NCBI RefSeq assembly: GCF_029625335.1
Contig: NZ_CP121111.1
Location: forward strand, 2,480,001 to 2,544,000
DNA length: 64,000 nt
Reading direction: 5' to 3'
Source of the DNA: Flavobacterium nitratireducens
Lineage (GTDB): Bacteria; Bacteroidota; Bacteroidia; Flavobacteriales; Flavobacteriaceae
The translations under genes were made by a program, and so were the position numbers. The notes under the pieces were generated by a model, which was given only the letters and a program-made list of their open reading frames with translations, was not told the origin of the DNA and searched no databases. The number at the start of each line of letters is the position of its first letter. The stretch's first letter is position 1. Shown in pieces: positions 1 through 8,173 of the stretch.

Positions 1-180
1 ACGAATCATCAAGCAATACTAGATTTTAAAGGACAATCGTATTTTATTTATCACAATGGCGCAATTCAAACTAATGGCGGTAGTTACAGTCGTTCGGTTT
101 GTATTGATAATTTACAATATAATAATGATGGATCCATCAAGCGCGTTAGTATGACTACCGAGGGAGTTTCTCAACATTAG
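1..180 (+). CDS. GH43-family glycosidase, C-terminal end (partial)
   Basis: The window opens inside this reading frame, which runs from base 1 to a TAG at 178-180 and gives 59 residues. The residues include a YFIYHNG stretch, then SYSRSVCIDNLQYN, then DGSIKRVSMTTEGV. This order matches the end of the five-bladed propeller of glycoside hydrolase family 43 (arabinofuranosidase/xylosidase group), where a strand ending in YHN/YHD is followed by RSVCVD and a short tail ending in TxEGV. The catalytic part lies outside the window, so substrate and activity cannot be judged. The family call rests on this tail alone. Confidence 0.6.
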   Translation, partial: TNHQAILDFKGQSYFIYHNGAIQTNGGSYSRSVCIDNLQYNNDGSIKRVSMTTEGVSQH

Positions 181-203
181 ATAAAATTTCTTATTCAAAC
201 AAA

Positions 204-232
204 TTGACATTGTTAAAATAGTAGTATTTTTG
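204..232 (+). promoter_or_regulatory. Bacteroidota-type promoter candidate
   Basis: TTG at 204-206 and TATTTTTG at 225-232 are separated by 18 bases. This fits the TTG-N17-23-TAnnTTTG pattern of Flavobacterium promoters. It lies 20 bases before the ATG of the holin-like gene at 252. Confidence 0.5.
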
Positions 233-251
233 AATTTTAAATATTAAGTAA

Positions 252-593
252 ATGAAAACACTCGTTCGAATCCTAACTACATCCATATTAGTTTTGCTTA
301 TCTCTCATTTTATGGATGGGGTAGATGTGGACAGTTTTACAACCTCACTTTTGGTAGCTATCGTTTTAGGTTTGCTTAATATTTTTATAAAGCCTATTTT
401 GGTTTTATTTACTTTACCAATTACTTTTTTTACACTTGGACTATTTTTATTAATCATCAATGGGTTGATTATTATTATATGCGATAAAATTGTAGGCGGT
501 TTTGATGTAGATAATTTCTTTACAGCTTTGTTGTTTAGTATTATTTTATCTGTTTCTCAATCCTTAGTGAATTTGTTTTTAGGTAAAAAGTAA
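252..593 (+). CDS. phage holin family 4 / YvlD-like membrane protein
   Basis: This 113-residue protein is almost entirely hydrophobic. Four membrane segments can be drawn, roughly residues 5-21, 31-50, 54-76 and 88-108. The pattern GLLNIFIKPILVLFTLPITF followed by GLFLLIINGLII is typical of the mycobacteriophage holin superfamily IV / YvlD group. These are small chromosomal membrane proteins found across bacteria; the holin label reflects family membership and does not prove lytic function. It stands alone behind its own promoter candidate and no phage genes are nearby, so a housekeeping envelope role is more likely than a prophage one. Confidence 0.8.
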   Translation: MKTLVRILTTSILVLLISHFMDGVDVDSFTTSLLVAIVLGLLNIFIKPILVLFTLPITFFTLGLFLLIINGLIIIICDKIVGGFDVDNFFTALLFSIILSVSQSLVNLFLGKK

Positions 594-681
594 GCTTTAG
601 AAGTTCTAAATAAATCATAAAAAGGTAATGCTATTCGACATTAAAGGATATATTGTTTAAATTTGTGTATGTAATCGTTTT

Positions 682-1044
682 ATGATGAACAAAATCTACT
701 TCATATTGTTACTATTGCTCGGTTTCTTAATGATGCCAAGCACTACTTATGCTTGTGGATTGGCCTCTAAAGGACATTCTTGTAAGATGGAAATCGCTAC
801 AAAATCTAAGAATCACGATTGTTGTAAAAAACAATCAAAATCTTCAAATAAGAGGTGTACAGGTAAATGTGGACAAGCAATGTGCAGCGTTTCTTCTTTA
901 GGATCTGGAATTTCGATATCTGTACAATATGATTTATATAGACCATTATTCAATATTTTAAAAATCAAGCAAAATTTTTCGCAAGTATTGTCTGTTCCTT
1001 CGGATGGTTATACTAGCTTATGGGTGATTCCAAAAATAGGTTGA
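682..1044 (+). CDS. exported Cys-rich protein of the copper island
   Basis: This 120-residue protein begins with a signal peptide (hydrophobic residues 5-18, likely cut after TTYA near residue 24). The mature N-terminal half has seven cysteines at residues 25, 34, 47, 48, 59, 63 and 68, mixed with Lys and His (HSCKME, HDCCKK, TGKCGQAMC). The second half lacks cysteines. I do not recognise a named family. Cysteine density, export and position as first gene of a heavy-metal cluster suggest periplasmic metal binding, but that is inference. An alternative ATG lies one codon downstream. Confidence 0.65.
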   Translation: MMNKIYFILLLLLGFLMMPSTTYACGLASKGHSCKMEIATKSKNHDCCKKQSKSSNKRCTGKCGQAMCSVSSLGSGISISVQYDLYRPLFNILKIKQNFSQVLSVPSDGYTSLWVIPKIG

Positions 1045-1190
1045 ACTTTTCTTGATAGCCAAAGGTGTATCAAATTACAAGCAATTTTTGCTTTCTAAAA
1101 TTATTTATTTTACAGTTAATCCGATAGTATAATAGGTTTTGAACTATTGTTACTCGGTTGACATTTTCACAATTTTAAAAAAATACAATC

Positions 1191-1619
1191 ATGAAATCAT
1201 TAAACAAAATAATGATCGCAGCAGTACTAGTATTGTTGTCATCAGTGAGTCTAAAAGCACAAATTAAAAATGAAAAAACAGCAGAAGTAAAAATTTCTGG
1301 TAACTGTGGGATGTGCAAGAAAAATATAGAAAAAGCAGCGAATGTAAACAAAGAATCAGCTGTAGTATGGGATACCAAAACTAAAATAGCCAAAATTAGT
1401 TATGATTCGACTAAAACAAATCAAGATGCTATTTTAAAACGTATTGCAAATGCAGGATATGATAGTGAAAAGTTTAAAGCAACTGAGGAGCAATACAATA
1501 AGCTAAGTAAATGTTGTCAATACGATAGAGAAGCTGCAACAAGTACAGAGACAGATAAATCTGAAAAAAAGAAAACCATGAAGAGCATAAACACTAATGC
1601 AGTAGCATTTTTTATATAA
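1191..1619 (+). CDS. periplasmic heavy-metal-associated (HMA) domain protein
   Basis: The protein has 142 residues. A signal peptide ends in LKAQ at residue 24. One HMA domain follows (about residues 30-95) with the metal site GNCGMC, cysteines at 39 and 42. The ferredoxin-like fold is supported by the YDSTKTNQDAILKRIANAGY stretch typical of the second half of HMA domains. A second Cys pair (KCCQ, about 107-109) and a Lys/Glu tail follow. Such proteins bind Cu(I) or related ions and hand them on. It lies 147 bases after the Cys-rich gene and 28 bases before the metal-binding lipoprotein, so the genes probably form one transcription unit. Confidence 0.8.
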   Translation: MKSLNKIMIAAVLVLLSSVSLKAQIKNEKTAEVKISGNCGMCKKNIEKAANVNKESAVVWDTKTKIAKISYDSTKTNQDAILKRIANAGYDSEKFKATEEQYNKLSKCCQYDREAATSTETDKSEKKKTMKSINTNAVAFFI

Positions 1620-1647
1620 GATAATTAGTTGAATTTAAATCAATAAG

Positions 1648-2343
1648 ATGAAAAAAATAATCCTTTTCACATTCGTATTAGCTTTGGTAATGCTTAGTTG
1701 TAATTCGAAAAATAAAGAAGTAAAAGCGGCAGAAGGACAAGAAGTTGTAAATACTGAGGCTCAATATAGTTGTCCGATGCATCCAGAAATCACGGGAAAA
1801 GCAGGAGATGTATGTAGTGAATGCGGTATGGAACTGGAAGCAAAGTCAACAGAAATTGTTGAAGATACCAAAGTAGATATTCCAGAAGTTACTGAGGCAG
1901 TAAAATCGACTGTTTCTACTGAAGCTATTGTTAATGGTTATTTGAAAGTTAAAAATGCTTTGGCAAATGATAATTCGGAAGAGGCTGCAACAGCTGCCAA
2001 TGATTTCATTAAAGCCGTTTCAGCTACTAATACTTCTAAAATCGATTCCAAATTATTGGCTAAATTTAGAAGTAGTACTGATGACGCAAAAAAACAAGCA
2101 GAATTAATCGCTAAAAACAAGAGTGATATCGATCAACAAAGAGCCTACTTTGCAGCTTTAAGTAAAGATATATCGACTTTGATAGCTAATTTTGGCACAA
2201 CTAAACATTTGTACCAAGATTATTGTCCAATGTATAACGAAGGAAAAAGCGGATATTGGATTAGTGAGATGAAAGAAATTAAAAATCCTTATTTTGGTTC
2301 CGAAATGTTGGAATGTGGAGGGATGATTAAAGAAATCAAATAA
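1648..2343 (+). CDS. lipoprotein with heavy-metal-binding domain and DUF3347
   Basis: The 231-residue product has a lipobox ending at Cys18 (LVMLSC), so it should be a membrane-anchored lipoprotein. Residues 40-64 form a short metal-binding module with SCPMHPE and CSECGMEL, the same CPMHP...CGM signature seen in efflux adaptor proteins of Cus type. A Thr/Glu-rich linker follows. Residues about 90-225 match the DUF3347 type, including YCPMYNEGKSGYW and a final ECGGMIKEI. Known family members occur next to copper efflux genes. Function as a periplasmic metal binder or chaperone is inference. The gene ends in front of a strong hairpin terminator, closing the first transcription unit of the island. 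Confidence 0.8.
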   Translation: MKKIILFTFVLALVMLSCNSKNKEVKAAEGQEVVNTEAQYSCPMHPEITGKAGDVCSECGMELEAKSTEIVEDTKVDIPEVTEAVKSTVSTEAIVNGYLKVKNALANDNSEEAATAANDFIKAVSATNTSKIDSKLLAKFRSSTDDAKKQAELIAKNKSDIDQQRAYFAALSKDISTLIANFGTTKHLYQDYCPMYNEGKSGYWISEMKEIKNPYFGSEMLECGGMIKEIK

Positions 2344-2378
2344 TTTCACGTAATTATTCATTAGCTTATGAAACTATT

Positions 2379-2413
2379 AAAATCCTAACTCATTTTAAGT
2401 TAGGATTTTTTTG
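2379..2413 (+). terminator. rho-independent terminator
   Basis: AAAATCCTAACT at 2379-2390 pairs with AGTTAGGATTTT at 2398-2409 and a T run follows. It separates the lipoprotein gene from the AraC-type regulator. Confidence 0.85.
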
Positions 2414-2444
2414 TTCAAAAATGCTAGTTAAATCCTTTTTTTAA

Positions 2445-3005
2445 ATGAAAATTTACATTAAGAATATGGTTTGCTCTCGTTGCGAAATGGCAGTGAGAAC
2501 TCTTTTTGATGAAATGAAAATTTCGGTACTTTCTATTAAATTAGGCGAAGTCGAACTTTCTAAAACTTTAGAGAATCTTGAAAAAAAACAATTATCGGAA
2601 AAATTAAAATCTTTAGGTTTTGAATTATTAGACGATAAAATAAGTAAGACTATTGAGCGAATTAAAAATCGTATTATCGATTTAGTTCATCATCAAAATG
2701 AACAGCTTAAAATTAATTTGTCAAGTTATCTTTCTGAAGATTTAAACCAAGATTATAGTGCTTTGAGTAATTTATTTTCTGAGACAGAAGGCATCACTAT
2801 TGAACATTATTTTATTGCTCAAAAAATAGAAAGAGTCAAAGAATTGTTGATTTATAACGAACTTAGTTTGAGCGAAATTGCGTTTCAATTAAACTATAGT
2901 AGTGTTGCTCATTTGAGTAATCAATTTAAAAAGACAACGGGTATCACACCTACTCAGTTCAAACAGTTGAAAGAAAAAAAGAGAAAACAAATTGACGATT
3001 TATAA
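2445..3005 (+). CDS. AraC-family regulator with N-terminal HMA-like metal site
   Basis: This protein has 186 residues. The C-terminal 90 residues form an AraC/XylS double helix-turn-helix: the first helix-turn-helix includes LSLSEIAFQLNYSSVAHLSN and the second ends in FKKTTGITPTQFKQL. The N-terminus reads as a shortened HMA domain with the metal pair NMVCSRCEM (Cys10 and Cys13) and a second half containing LKSLGFELLDDK. An AraC protein with a built-in CxxC metal site, placed directly upstream of a copper ATPase, is probably the metal-responsive activator of the island; this is inference. Known AraC regulators more often carry sugar-binding or receiver domains. It has its own start after a terminator and is followed by an 87-base gap before the ATPase. 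Confidence 0.8.
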   Translation: MKIYIKNMVCSRCEMAVRTLFDEMKISVLSIKLGEVELSKTLENLEKKQLSEKLKSLGFELLDDKISKTIERIKNRIIDLVHHQNEQLKINLSSYLSEDLNQDYSALSNLFSETEGITIEHYFIAQKIERVKELLIYNELSLSEIAFQLNYSSVAHLSNQFKKTTGITPTQFKQLKEKKRKQIDDL

Positions 3006-3092
3006 ATGATGTAAATCTTTTCCAAGATTGTGCAACTGTTAAGACATACGAGATTCGGAAATTTGTATAAGTACTTTTAAATAATAATAACG

Positions 3093-5633
3093 ATGAAACA
3101 TACTTATAAAATATCAGGAATGTCATGTGACGGTTGCAGAGCCAAAGTGGAGAAAACCTTGAATACTATTTCAGGGATTGAAGCTCAGGTAACTTTAAAT
3201 CCTCCTCAGGCAACCATAACGATGGAGAAACATGTACCTACGAATGAATTGCAAGAAGCTTTATCAGCTGTTGGGAAATATACCATAGCAATGGAAACAA
3301 CACCTTCAAAGGATTCGGATCATGAAGAAGTGGTAGCAAAAAAAACTTGTTGTAGTGTCGCTCACGCCCATAACCATGAACCGAAAAGCAATCCTAAAGT
3401 TGTAGCAGGTAAATATTATTGCCCTATGTTTTGCGAAGGCGATAAGATGTACGACAAAGCTGGAGATTGCCCTGTATGCGGAATGGATTTAGTAAAAGCA
3501 CCCGAATTAGAAATAACTAAAGTCCAATATACTTGCCCGATGCATCCCGAAGTGGTTCAAAACGAACCAGGTTCTTGTCCTATTTGCGGAATGGATTTGG
3601 TGCCAATGAAGCCAGTAGAAAACGAAGAAAATAAAAGTTATTTAGACTTGGTTCATAAAATGAAAATAGCGGTACTTTTTACAGTTCCTATTTTCATTAT
3701 TTCGATGTCGGAGATGATTCCACACAATCCTTTGATGCATTTATTGGATATGAAAATATGGAATTGGGTTCAGTTTGTATTATCAATTCCTGTAGTCTTT
3801 TATGCTACTTGGATGTTTTTTAAACGTGCTTGGAAATCGTTGATGACATGGAATCTCAATATGTTTACACTTATTGGTATTGGTGCTGGTGTTGCATTTT
3901 TATTTAGTTTGGTTGGCTTGTTTTTTCCCGATGTATTTCCAGCAGAATTCAAAACCGCTGAAGGAACGGTTCATTTGTATTTTGAGGCGACTACCGTTAT
4001 TTTAACTTTAGTATTACTAGGGCAATTGTTGGAAGCTAAGGCACACAGTAGGACTAGTGGAGCGATAAAAGAGTTGCTAAAATTAGCACCCACCGAAGCA
4101 GTTTTAGTTGAAAATGGTATTGAAAAAATAATAGCCATTGACGCGATTAAAAAAGGAGATTTGTTACGAGTGAAACCAGGGGATAAAATTCCGGTTGATG
4201 GAAAAATAATCGAAGGAGAAAGTACCATTGACGAGTCTATGATTACGGGTGAGCCTATTCCAGTAGATAAAAAGAAAGAGGATGCTGTTGTTGCAGGAAC
4301 AATTAACGGGAATAAAAGTTTTATGATGATGGCCGAAAAGGTAGGTGCCGAAACCTTGCTTTCGCAAATTGTACAAATGGTGAATGATGCTAGTCGATCC
4401 AGAGCGCCAATTCAAAAATTAGCCGATACAATTTCCAAATATTTTGTGCCCATTGTAGTTGTGGTAGCAATACTAACATTTTTTGCTTGGGTACAATGGG
4501 GATCTGCCGAAAATGCGTTAGTGTACGGATTCATCAATGCTGTAGCGGTCTTGATTATTGCTTGTCCATGTGCTTTAGGTTTAGCTACGCCCATGTCAGT
4601 AATGGTGGGAGTGGGAAAAGGGGCTCAATTGGGTGTTTTGATTAAAAATGCCGAAGCCTTGGAAAACATGAATAAGGTTAATGTTTTGATTACCGATAAA
4701 ACAGGTACGCTTACAGAGGGAAAGCCTTCGGTTGAAAAAATTGTAGCTTCAAATGGACAAGAGGAGGAATTGTTACAAAACATTGCTTCTGTAAATCAAT
4801 ACAGTGAGCATCCTTTGGCGCAGGCCGTAGTCCAATTTGCGAAAGCGAAAAAAATTACTCTTTTAAATACCGAAAATTTTGAAGCAATTACCGGTAAAGG
4901 AGTGGTAGGAATTGTAGCAGCGAAACAAGTCGCTTTAGGGAATGCTAAACTTATAGAGCAAATGAATGCTTCTATTTCTCCTGAAATGGAAAAACAAGTA
5001 ATTGCTGAGCAAAAATTGGGAAAAACGGTTTCTTATATTGCTATTGATCAAAAGGTTTTGGGATTTGTAACCATTAAAGACGCTATAAAAATCAATAGTG
5101 CCTCGGCAGTAAAAGAATTGATGCGAAAAGGAGTCGAAGTAATAATGCTTACTGGAGACAACCACAATACAGCTCAGGCAGTGGCAGACGAATTACAATT
5201 AAGTTCGTTTCAGGCTGGGTGCTTACCAGAAGACAAATTGAAAGTAATTAAAAAATTACAATCGGAAGGGAAGATTGTTGCAATGGCTGGTGACGGAATT
5301 AATGATGCACCTGCTTTGGCTCAATCGGATGTAGGGATAGCTATGGGAACCGGAACGGATGTGGCCATAGAAAGTGCCAAGATTACTTTGGTTAAAGGCG
5401 ATTTGCAAGGTATAGTAAAAGCAAAAGAATTAAGTCACGCGGTGATGAAAAATATTCATCAGAATTTGTTTTTTGCCTTTTTCTATAATGTAATCGGAAT
5501 TCCAGTTGCAGCGGGAGTTTTATATCCTGTTTTCGGAATTTTATTATCACCTATGATTGCTGCTTTAGCAATGAGTTTGAGTTCGGTTTCCGTAATTTCT
5601 AATGCCCTAAGATTACGAACATTTAAAATTTAA
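3093..5633 (+). CDS. copA: copper/heavy-metal translocating P1B-type ATPase
   Basis: This 846-residue pump moves Cu(I) or a related cation out of the cytoplasm using ATP. Domains in order: an N-terminal HMA with GMSCDGC (residues 9-15); two heavy-metal-binding modules at about 108-133 and 146-172, the second with CPMHPE and CPICGMDL; membrane helices; the actuator motif TGEP near 383; the transmembrane metal site CPC in ACPCALGLATP near 490; the phosphorylation motif DKTGT near 535; and the hinge GDGIND near 733. CPC plus these motifs define the P1B-1 (Cu/Ag) group. Two extra CPMHP modules make the N-terminus longer than in classical CopA. The stop lies two bases before the next ATG, so coupling with the oxidase is very likely. 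Confidence 0.95.
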   Translation: MKHTYKISGMSCDGCRAKVEKTLNTISGIEAQVTLNPPQATITMEKHVPTNELQEALSAVGKYTIAMETTPSKDSDHEEVVAKKTCCSVAHAHNHEPKSNPKVVAGKYYCPMFCEGDKMYDKAGDCPVCGMDLVKAPELEITKVQYTCPMHPEVVQNEPGSCPICGMDLVPMKPVENEENKSYLDLVHKMKIAVLFTVPIFIISMSEMIPHNPLMHLLDMKIWNWVQFVLSIPVVFYATWMFFKRAWKSLMTWNLNMFTLIGIGAGVAFLFSLVGLFFPDVFPAEFKTAEGTVHLYFEATTVILTLVLLGQLLEAKAHSRTSGAIKELLKLAPTEAVLVENGIEKIIAIDAIKKGDLLRVKPGDKIPVDGKIIEGESTIDESMITGEPIPVDKKKEDAVVAGTINGNKSFMMMAEKVGAETLLSQIVQMVNDASRSRAPIQKLADTISKYFVPIVVVVAILTFFAWVQWGSAENALVYGFINAVAVLIIACPCALGLATPMSVMVGVGKGAQLGVLIKNAEALENMNKVNVLITDKTGTLTEGKPSVEKIVASNGQEEELLQNIASVNQYSEHPLAQAVVQFAKAKKITLLNTENFEAITGKGVVGIVAAKQVALGNAKLIEQMNASISPEMEKQVIAEQKLGKTVSYIAIDQKVLGFVTIKDAIKINSASAVKELMRKGVEVIMLTGDNHNTAQAVADELQLSSFQAGCLPEDKLKVIKKLQSEGKIVAMAGDGINDAPALAQSDVGIAMGTGTDVAIESAKITLVKGDLQGIVKAKELSHAVMKNIHQNLFFAFFYNVIGIPVAAGVLYPVFGILLSPMIAALAMSLSSVSVISNALRLRTFKI

Positions 5634-5635
5634 AA

Positions 5636-8137
5636 ATGATGAAAAAAATACTATTCTTATTGTGCTTTTTGACTTTATCAGTAATGGTAAAAGCGCAGGA
5701 TAAAAAGGCTAGACAAGACTTTTATTATACTTGTGTAATGCATCCAGAAATCCATGAAGCCAAACCTGGTAAATGCCCAAAATGTGGCATGGATTTGATA
5801 AAAGCAAAAGAGAAAAAAACAAAAAAAGAAGTAATTAAAAAAGAAACTTCGTCAGGATCAATTCCTAAAAAAAACGCTGAGGTTGTTCCAAAGAAAACAG
5901 TAGTAACTCCTAAAGAGCCAGAAAAAGAAACTGTTACAATGGTGAAAGAAGAGGTAAAAGAAGTACAGCCCAAATTACCAAAGACTATTTCGAAAAAGGT
6001 TCGCTATGATTTATATGTTCGTGATACCCTAGTTACAATTGGTGATAAACCCAAACGTGCTATTGCGGTAAACGGCCAAATTCCTATGCCAACATTAACA
6101 TTTACCGAAGGTGATACTGCCGAAATTTATGTTCATAATAAATTAAAAGAAAGTACCTCTTTGCACTGGCATGGTTTATTTGTCCCAAACAAAGAAGACG
6201 GAGTTCCTTTTTTAACTCAGATGCCAATTGAACCGGGAACAACTTATAAATATAGTTTTCCAATTATTCAAAACGGAACGCATTGGTATCATAGTCATTC
6301 GGGATTGCAGGAGCAAATAGGGATGTATGGTGCCATGATTTTGAAGAAAAAACCGGAAGACCCAACATTTAGAAAAGGAATAGACGATATTCCACAAGTG
6401 CCTATTATTTTAAGCGAATGGACGAATTATAATCCTAATAATGTACACCGAATGCTGCATAATGCTTCGGACTGGTTTGCTATTAAAAAAGGGACTACTC
6501 AAAGTTATGCCGAAGCAATCAAACAAGGGCATTTTAAAACTAAATTGACTAACGAATGGAAACGTATGTTAGCCATGGATGTAAGTGATGTGTATTACGA
6601 TAAATTTTTAATTAATGGACAAAATGAAAGTCAGTTGTCTCAGTTTAAAGCAGGGGATAGAGTTCGCTTAAGAATTTCGAATGCAGGAGCTTCCTCTTAT
6701 TTTTGGTTGACTTATGCAGGCGGTAAAATGACTGTTGTGGCTAATGATGGTAACGATGTTGAAGCTGTTGAGGTTGATCGATTAATCATTGGAGTGTCTG
6801 AAACCTATGATGTGATTGTTAGTATCCCCGAAAAAAATACTTCGTATGCTTTTTTGGCAACACCTGAAGACCGAACCAAATCGACTTCGATTTATATTGG
6901 TGAAGGAACAAGAAAGGAAGCAACGCCTATGCCAAAACTGAAGTATTTTGAAGGGATGAAAATGATGAACGAAATGATGAATATGGACGGAACTATGGAT
7001 GACATGGGGATGGATATGAGTTTTCAGCAAATGGATATGAATTCGGTGATGTATCCGGAATTATCAACTGCTTCGTCCCATAAAGATCATGCAGGACATA
7101 CTATGAATTCTAAAAGTGCAAAGTTGGTTACATTGAATTATTCGATGTTAAAATCACCCACAAAAACTACACTTCCAGCCGATGCTCCAGTGCGCGAATT
7201 GAAATTTGAATTAACAGGAAACATGAATCGTTATGTGTGGAGTATGGATAATAAGGTCCTTTCGGAAACGGATAAAATTTTGATTAAAAAAGGAGAAATT
7301 GTTCGAATTACAATATATAACAATTCGATGATGCGTCATCCCATGCATTTGCACGGTCATGATTTTAGAGTGTTGAATGGTCAAGGAGATTATTCGCCAT
7401 TGAAAAATGTGCTGGATATCATGCCTATGGAGACCGATGTGATAGAATTTGCAGCTAATACAGATGGGGATTGGTTTTTTCATTGTCATATTTTATATCA
7501 CATGATGGCAGGAATGAATCGTGTTTTGAGTTATGAAAATTCACCGGAAAATCCACTTTTGCCTAATAAAGAAGCAGCTTATAAGAAATTACAAGCCGAA
7601 AGTAATAGTTTGCATTTTATGGCCGAAAATGATTTTGCCACTAATGGTAATGATGGTATGGCAATGTTGCAAAATACCAGATGGAGTTTTGGTACAGAAT
7701 GGAGATTGGGCTATAATGATCATCATGGGTATGAAACAGAAACTCACATTGGGAGGTACATAGGAAGAAATCAATGGTTGATGCCTTTTATAGGTTTTGA
7801 TGCCCGATATAGAAAATTAGAGCATGGTGAAATGGAAAAAAACCTCTTTGGCCAAATGAATACTAAGGATAAAAGATTGCAAGTAAGTTTAGGAGTTAGT
7901 TATACTTTACCTTTGCTAGTAATCGCTCAAGCTGAGGTTTATCATGATGGGAATCTTCGTTTTCAATTAATGCGTGAGGATATACCCGTATCAAAACGAT
8001 TGCGAATGGCATTTATGGTCAATACCGATAAAGAATATATGGCAGGATTAAAATACATCATTGGTAAAAACATGGGGTTAACCACACATTATGATAGTGA
8101 TATGGGCTTTGGTTTTGGTTTGAATTTGAATTACTAA
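5636..8137 (+). CDS. multicopper oxidase fused to metal-binding module and CopB-like barrel
   Basis: This 833-residue protein has a signal peptide (residues 1-21, ending KAQ). A metal-binding module follows (about 29-54, CVMHPEIH and CPKCGMDL), then a Lys/Glu-rich linker to about 115. The multicopper oxidase core has the four copper-ligand motifs: HWHG near 178, HWYHSHSG near 216, HPMHLHGHDF near 570 and HCHILYHMMAGM near 617. A Met-rich region (MKMMNEMMNMDGTMDDMGMD) near 440-465 resembles the Cu(I) sites of CueO and CopA oxidases. From about 675 to the end, alternating strands (WSFGTEWRLGY, LMPFIGFDARYR, GFGFGLNLNY) resemble CopB-type outer-membrane barrels. The protein probably oxidises periplasmic Cu(I) while tethered to the outer membrane; tethering is inference. 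Confidence 0.9.
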   Translation: MMKKILFLLCFLTLSVMVKAQDKKARQDFYYTCVMHPEIHEAKPGKCPKCGMDLIKAKEKKTKKEVIKKETSSGSIPKKNAEVVPKKTVVTPKEPEKETVTMVKEEVKEVQPKLPKTISKKVRYDLYVRDTLVTIGDKPKRAIAVNGQIPMPTLTFTEGDTAEIYVHNKLKESTSLHWHGLFVPNKEDGVPFLTQMPIEPGTTYKYSFPIIQNGTHWYHSHSGLQEQIGMYGAMILKKKPEDPTFRKGIDDIPQVPIILSEWTNYNPNNVHRMLHNASDWFAIKKGTTQSYAEAIKQGHFKTKLTNEWKRMLAMDVSDVYYDKFLINGQNESQLSQFKAGDRVRLRISNAGASSYFWLTYAGGKMTVVANDGNDVEAVEVDRLIIGVSETYDVIVSIPEKNTSYAFLATPEDRTKSTSIYIGEGTRKEATPMPKLKYFEGMKMMNEMMNMDGTMDDMGMDMSFQQMDMNSVMYPELSTASSHKDHAGHTMNSKSAKLVTLNYSMLKSPTKTTLPADAPVRELKFELTGNMNRYVWSMDNKVLSETDKILIKKGEIVRITIYNNSMMRHPMHLHGHDFRVLNGQGDYSPLKNVLDIMPMETDVIEFAANTDGDWFFHCHILYHMMAGMNRVLSYENSPENPLLPNKEAAYKKLQAESNSLHFMAENDFATNGNDGMAMLQNTRWSFGTEWRLGYNDHHGYETETHIGRYIGRNQWLMPFIGFDARYRKLEHGEMEKNLFGQMNTKDKRLQVSLGVSYTLPLLVIAQAEVYHDGNLRFQLMREDIPVSKRLRMAFMVNTDKEYMAGLKYIIGKNMGLTTHYDSDMGFGFGLNLNY

Positions 8138-8173
8138 AGTCATTGTTTGTATTTTTGATAAAAAATTAGGACC

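Noticed and set aside
252..593. Prophage remnant because of the holin label
   Set aside because: The family is widespread as chromosomal membrane proteins and no other phage gene is near.
7533..7774. Overlapping frames inside the multicopper oxidase on both strands
   Set aside because: The oxidase frame is continuous and conserved there; the others are out-of-frame shadows.
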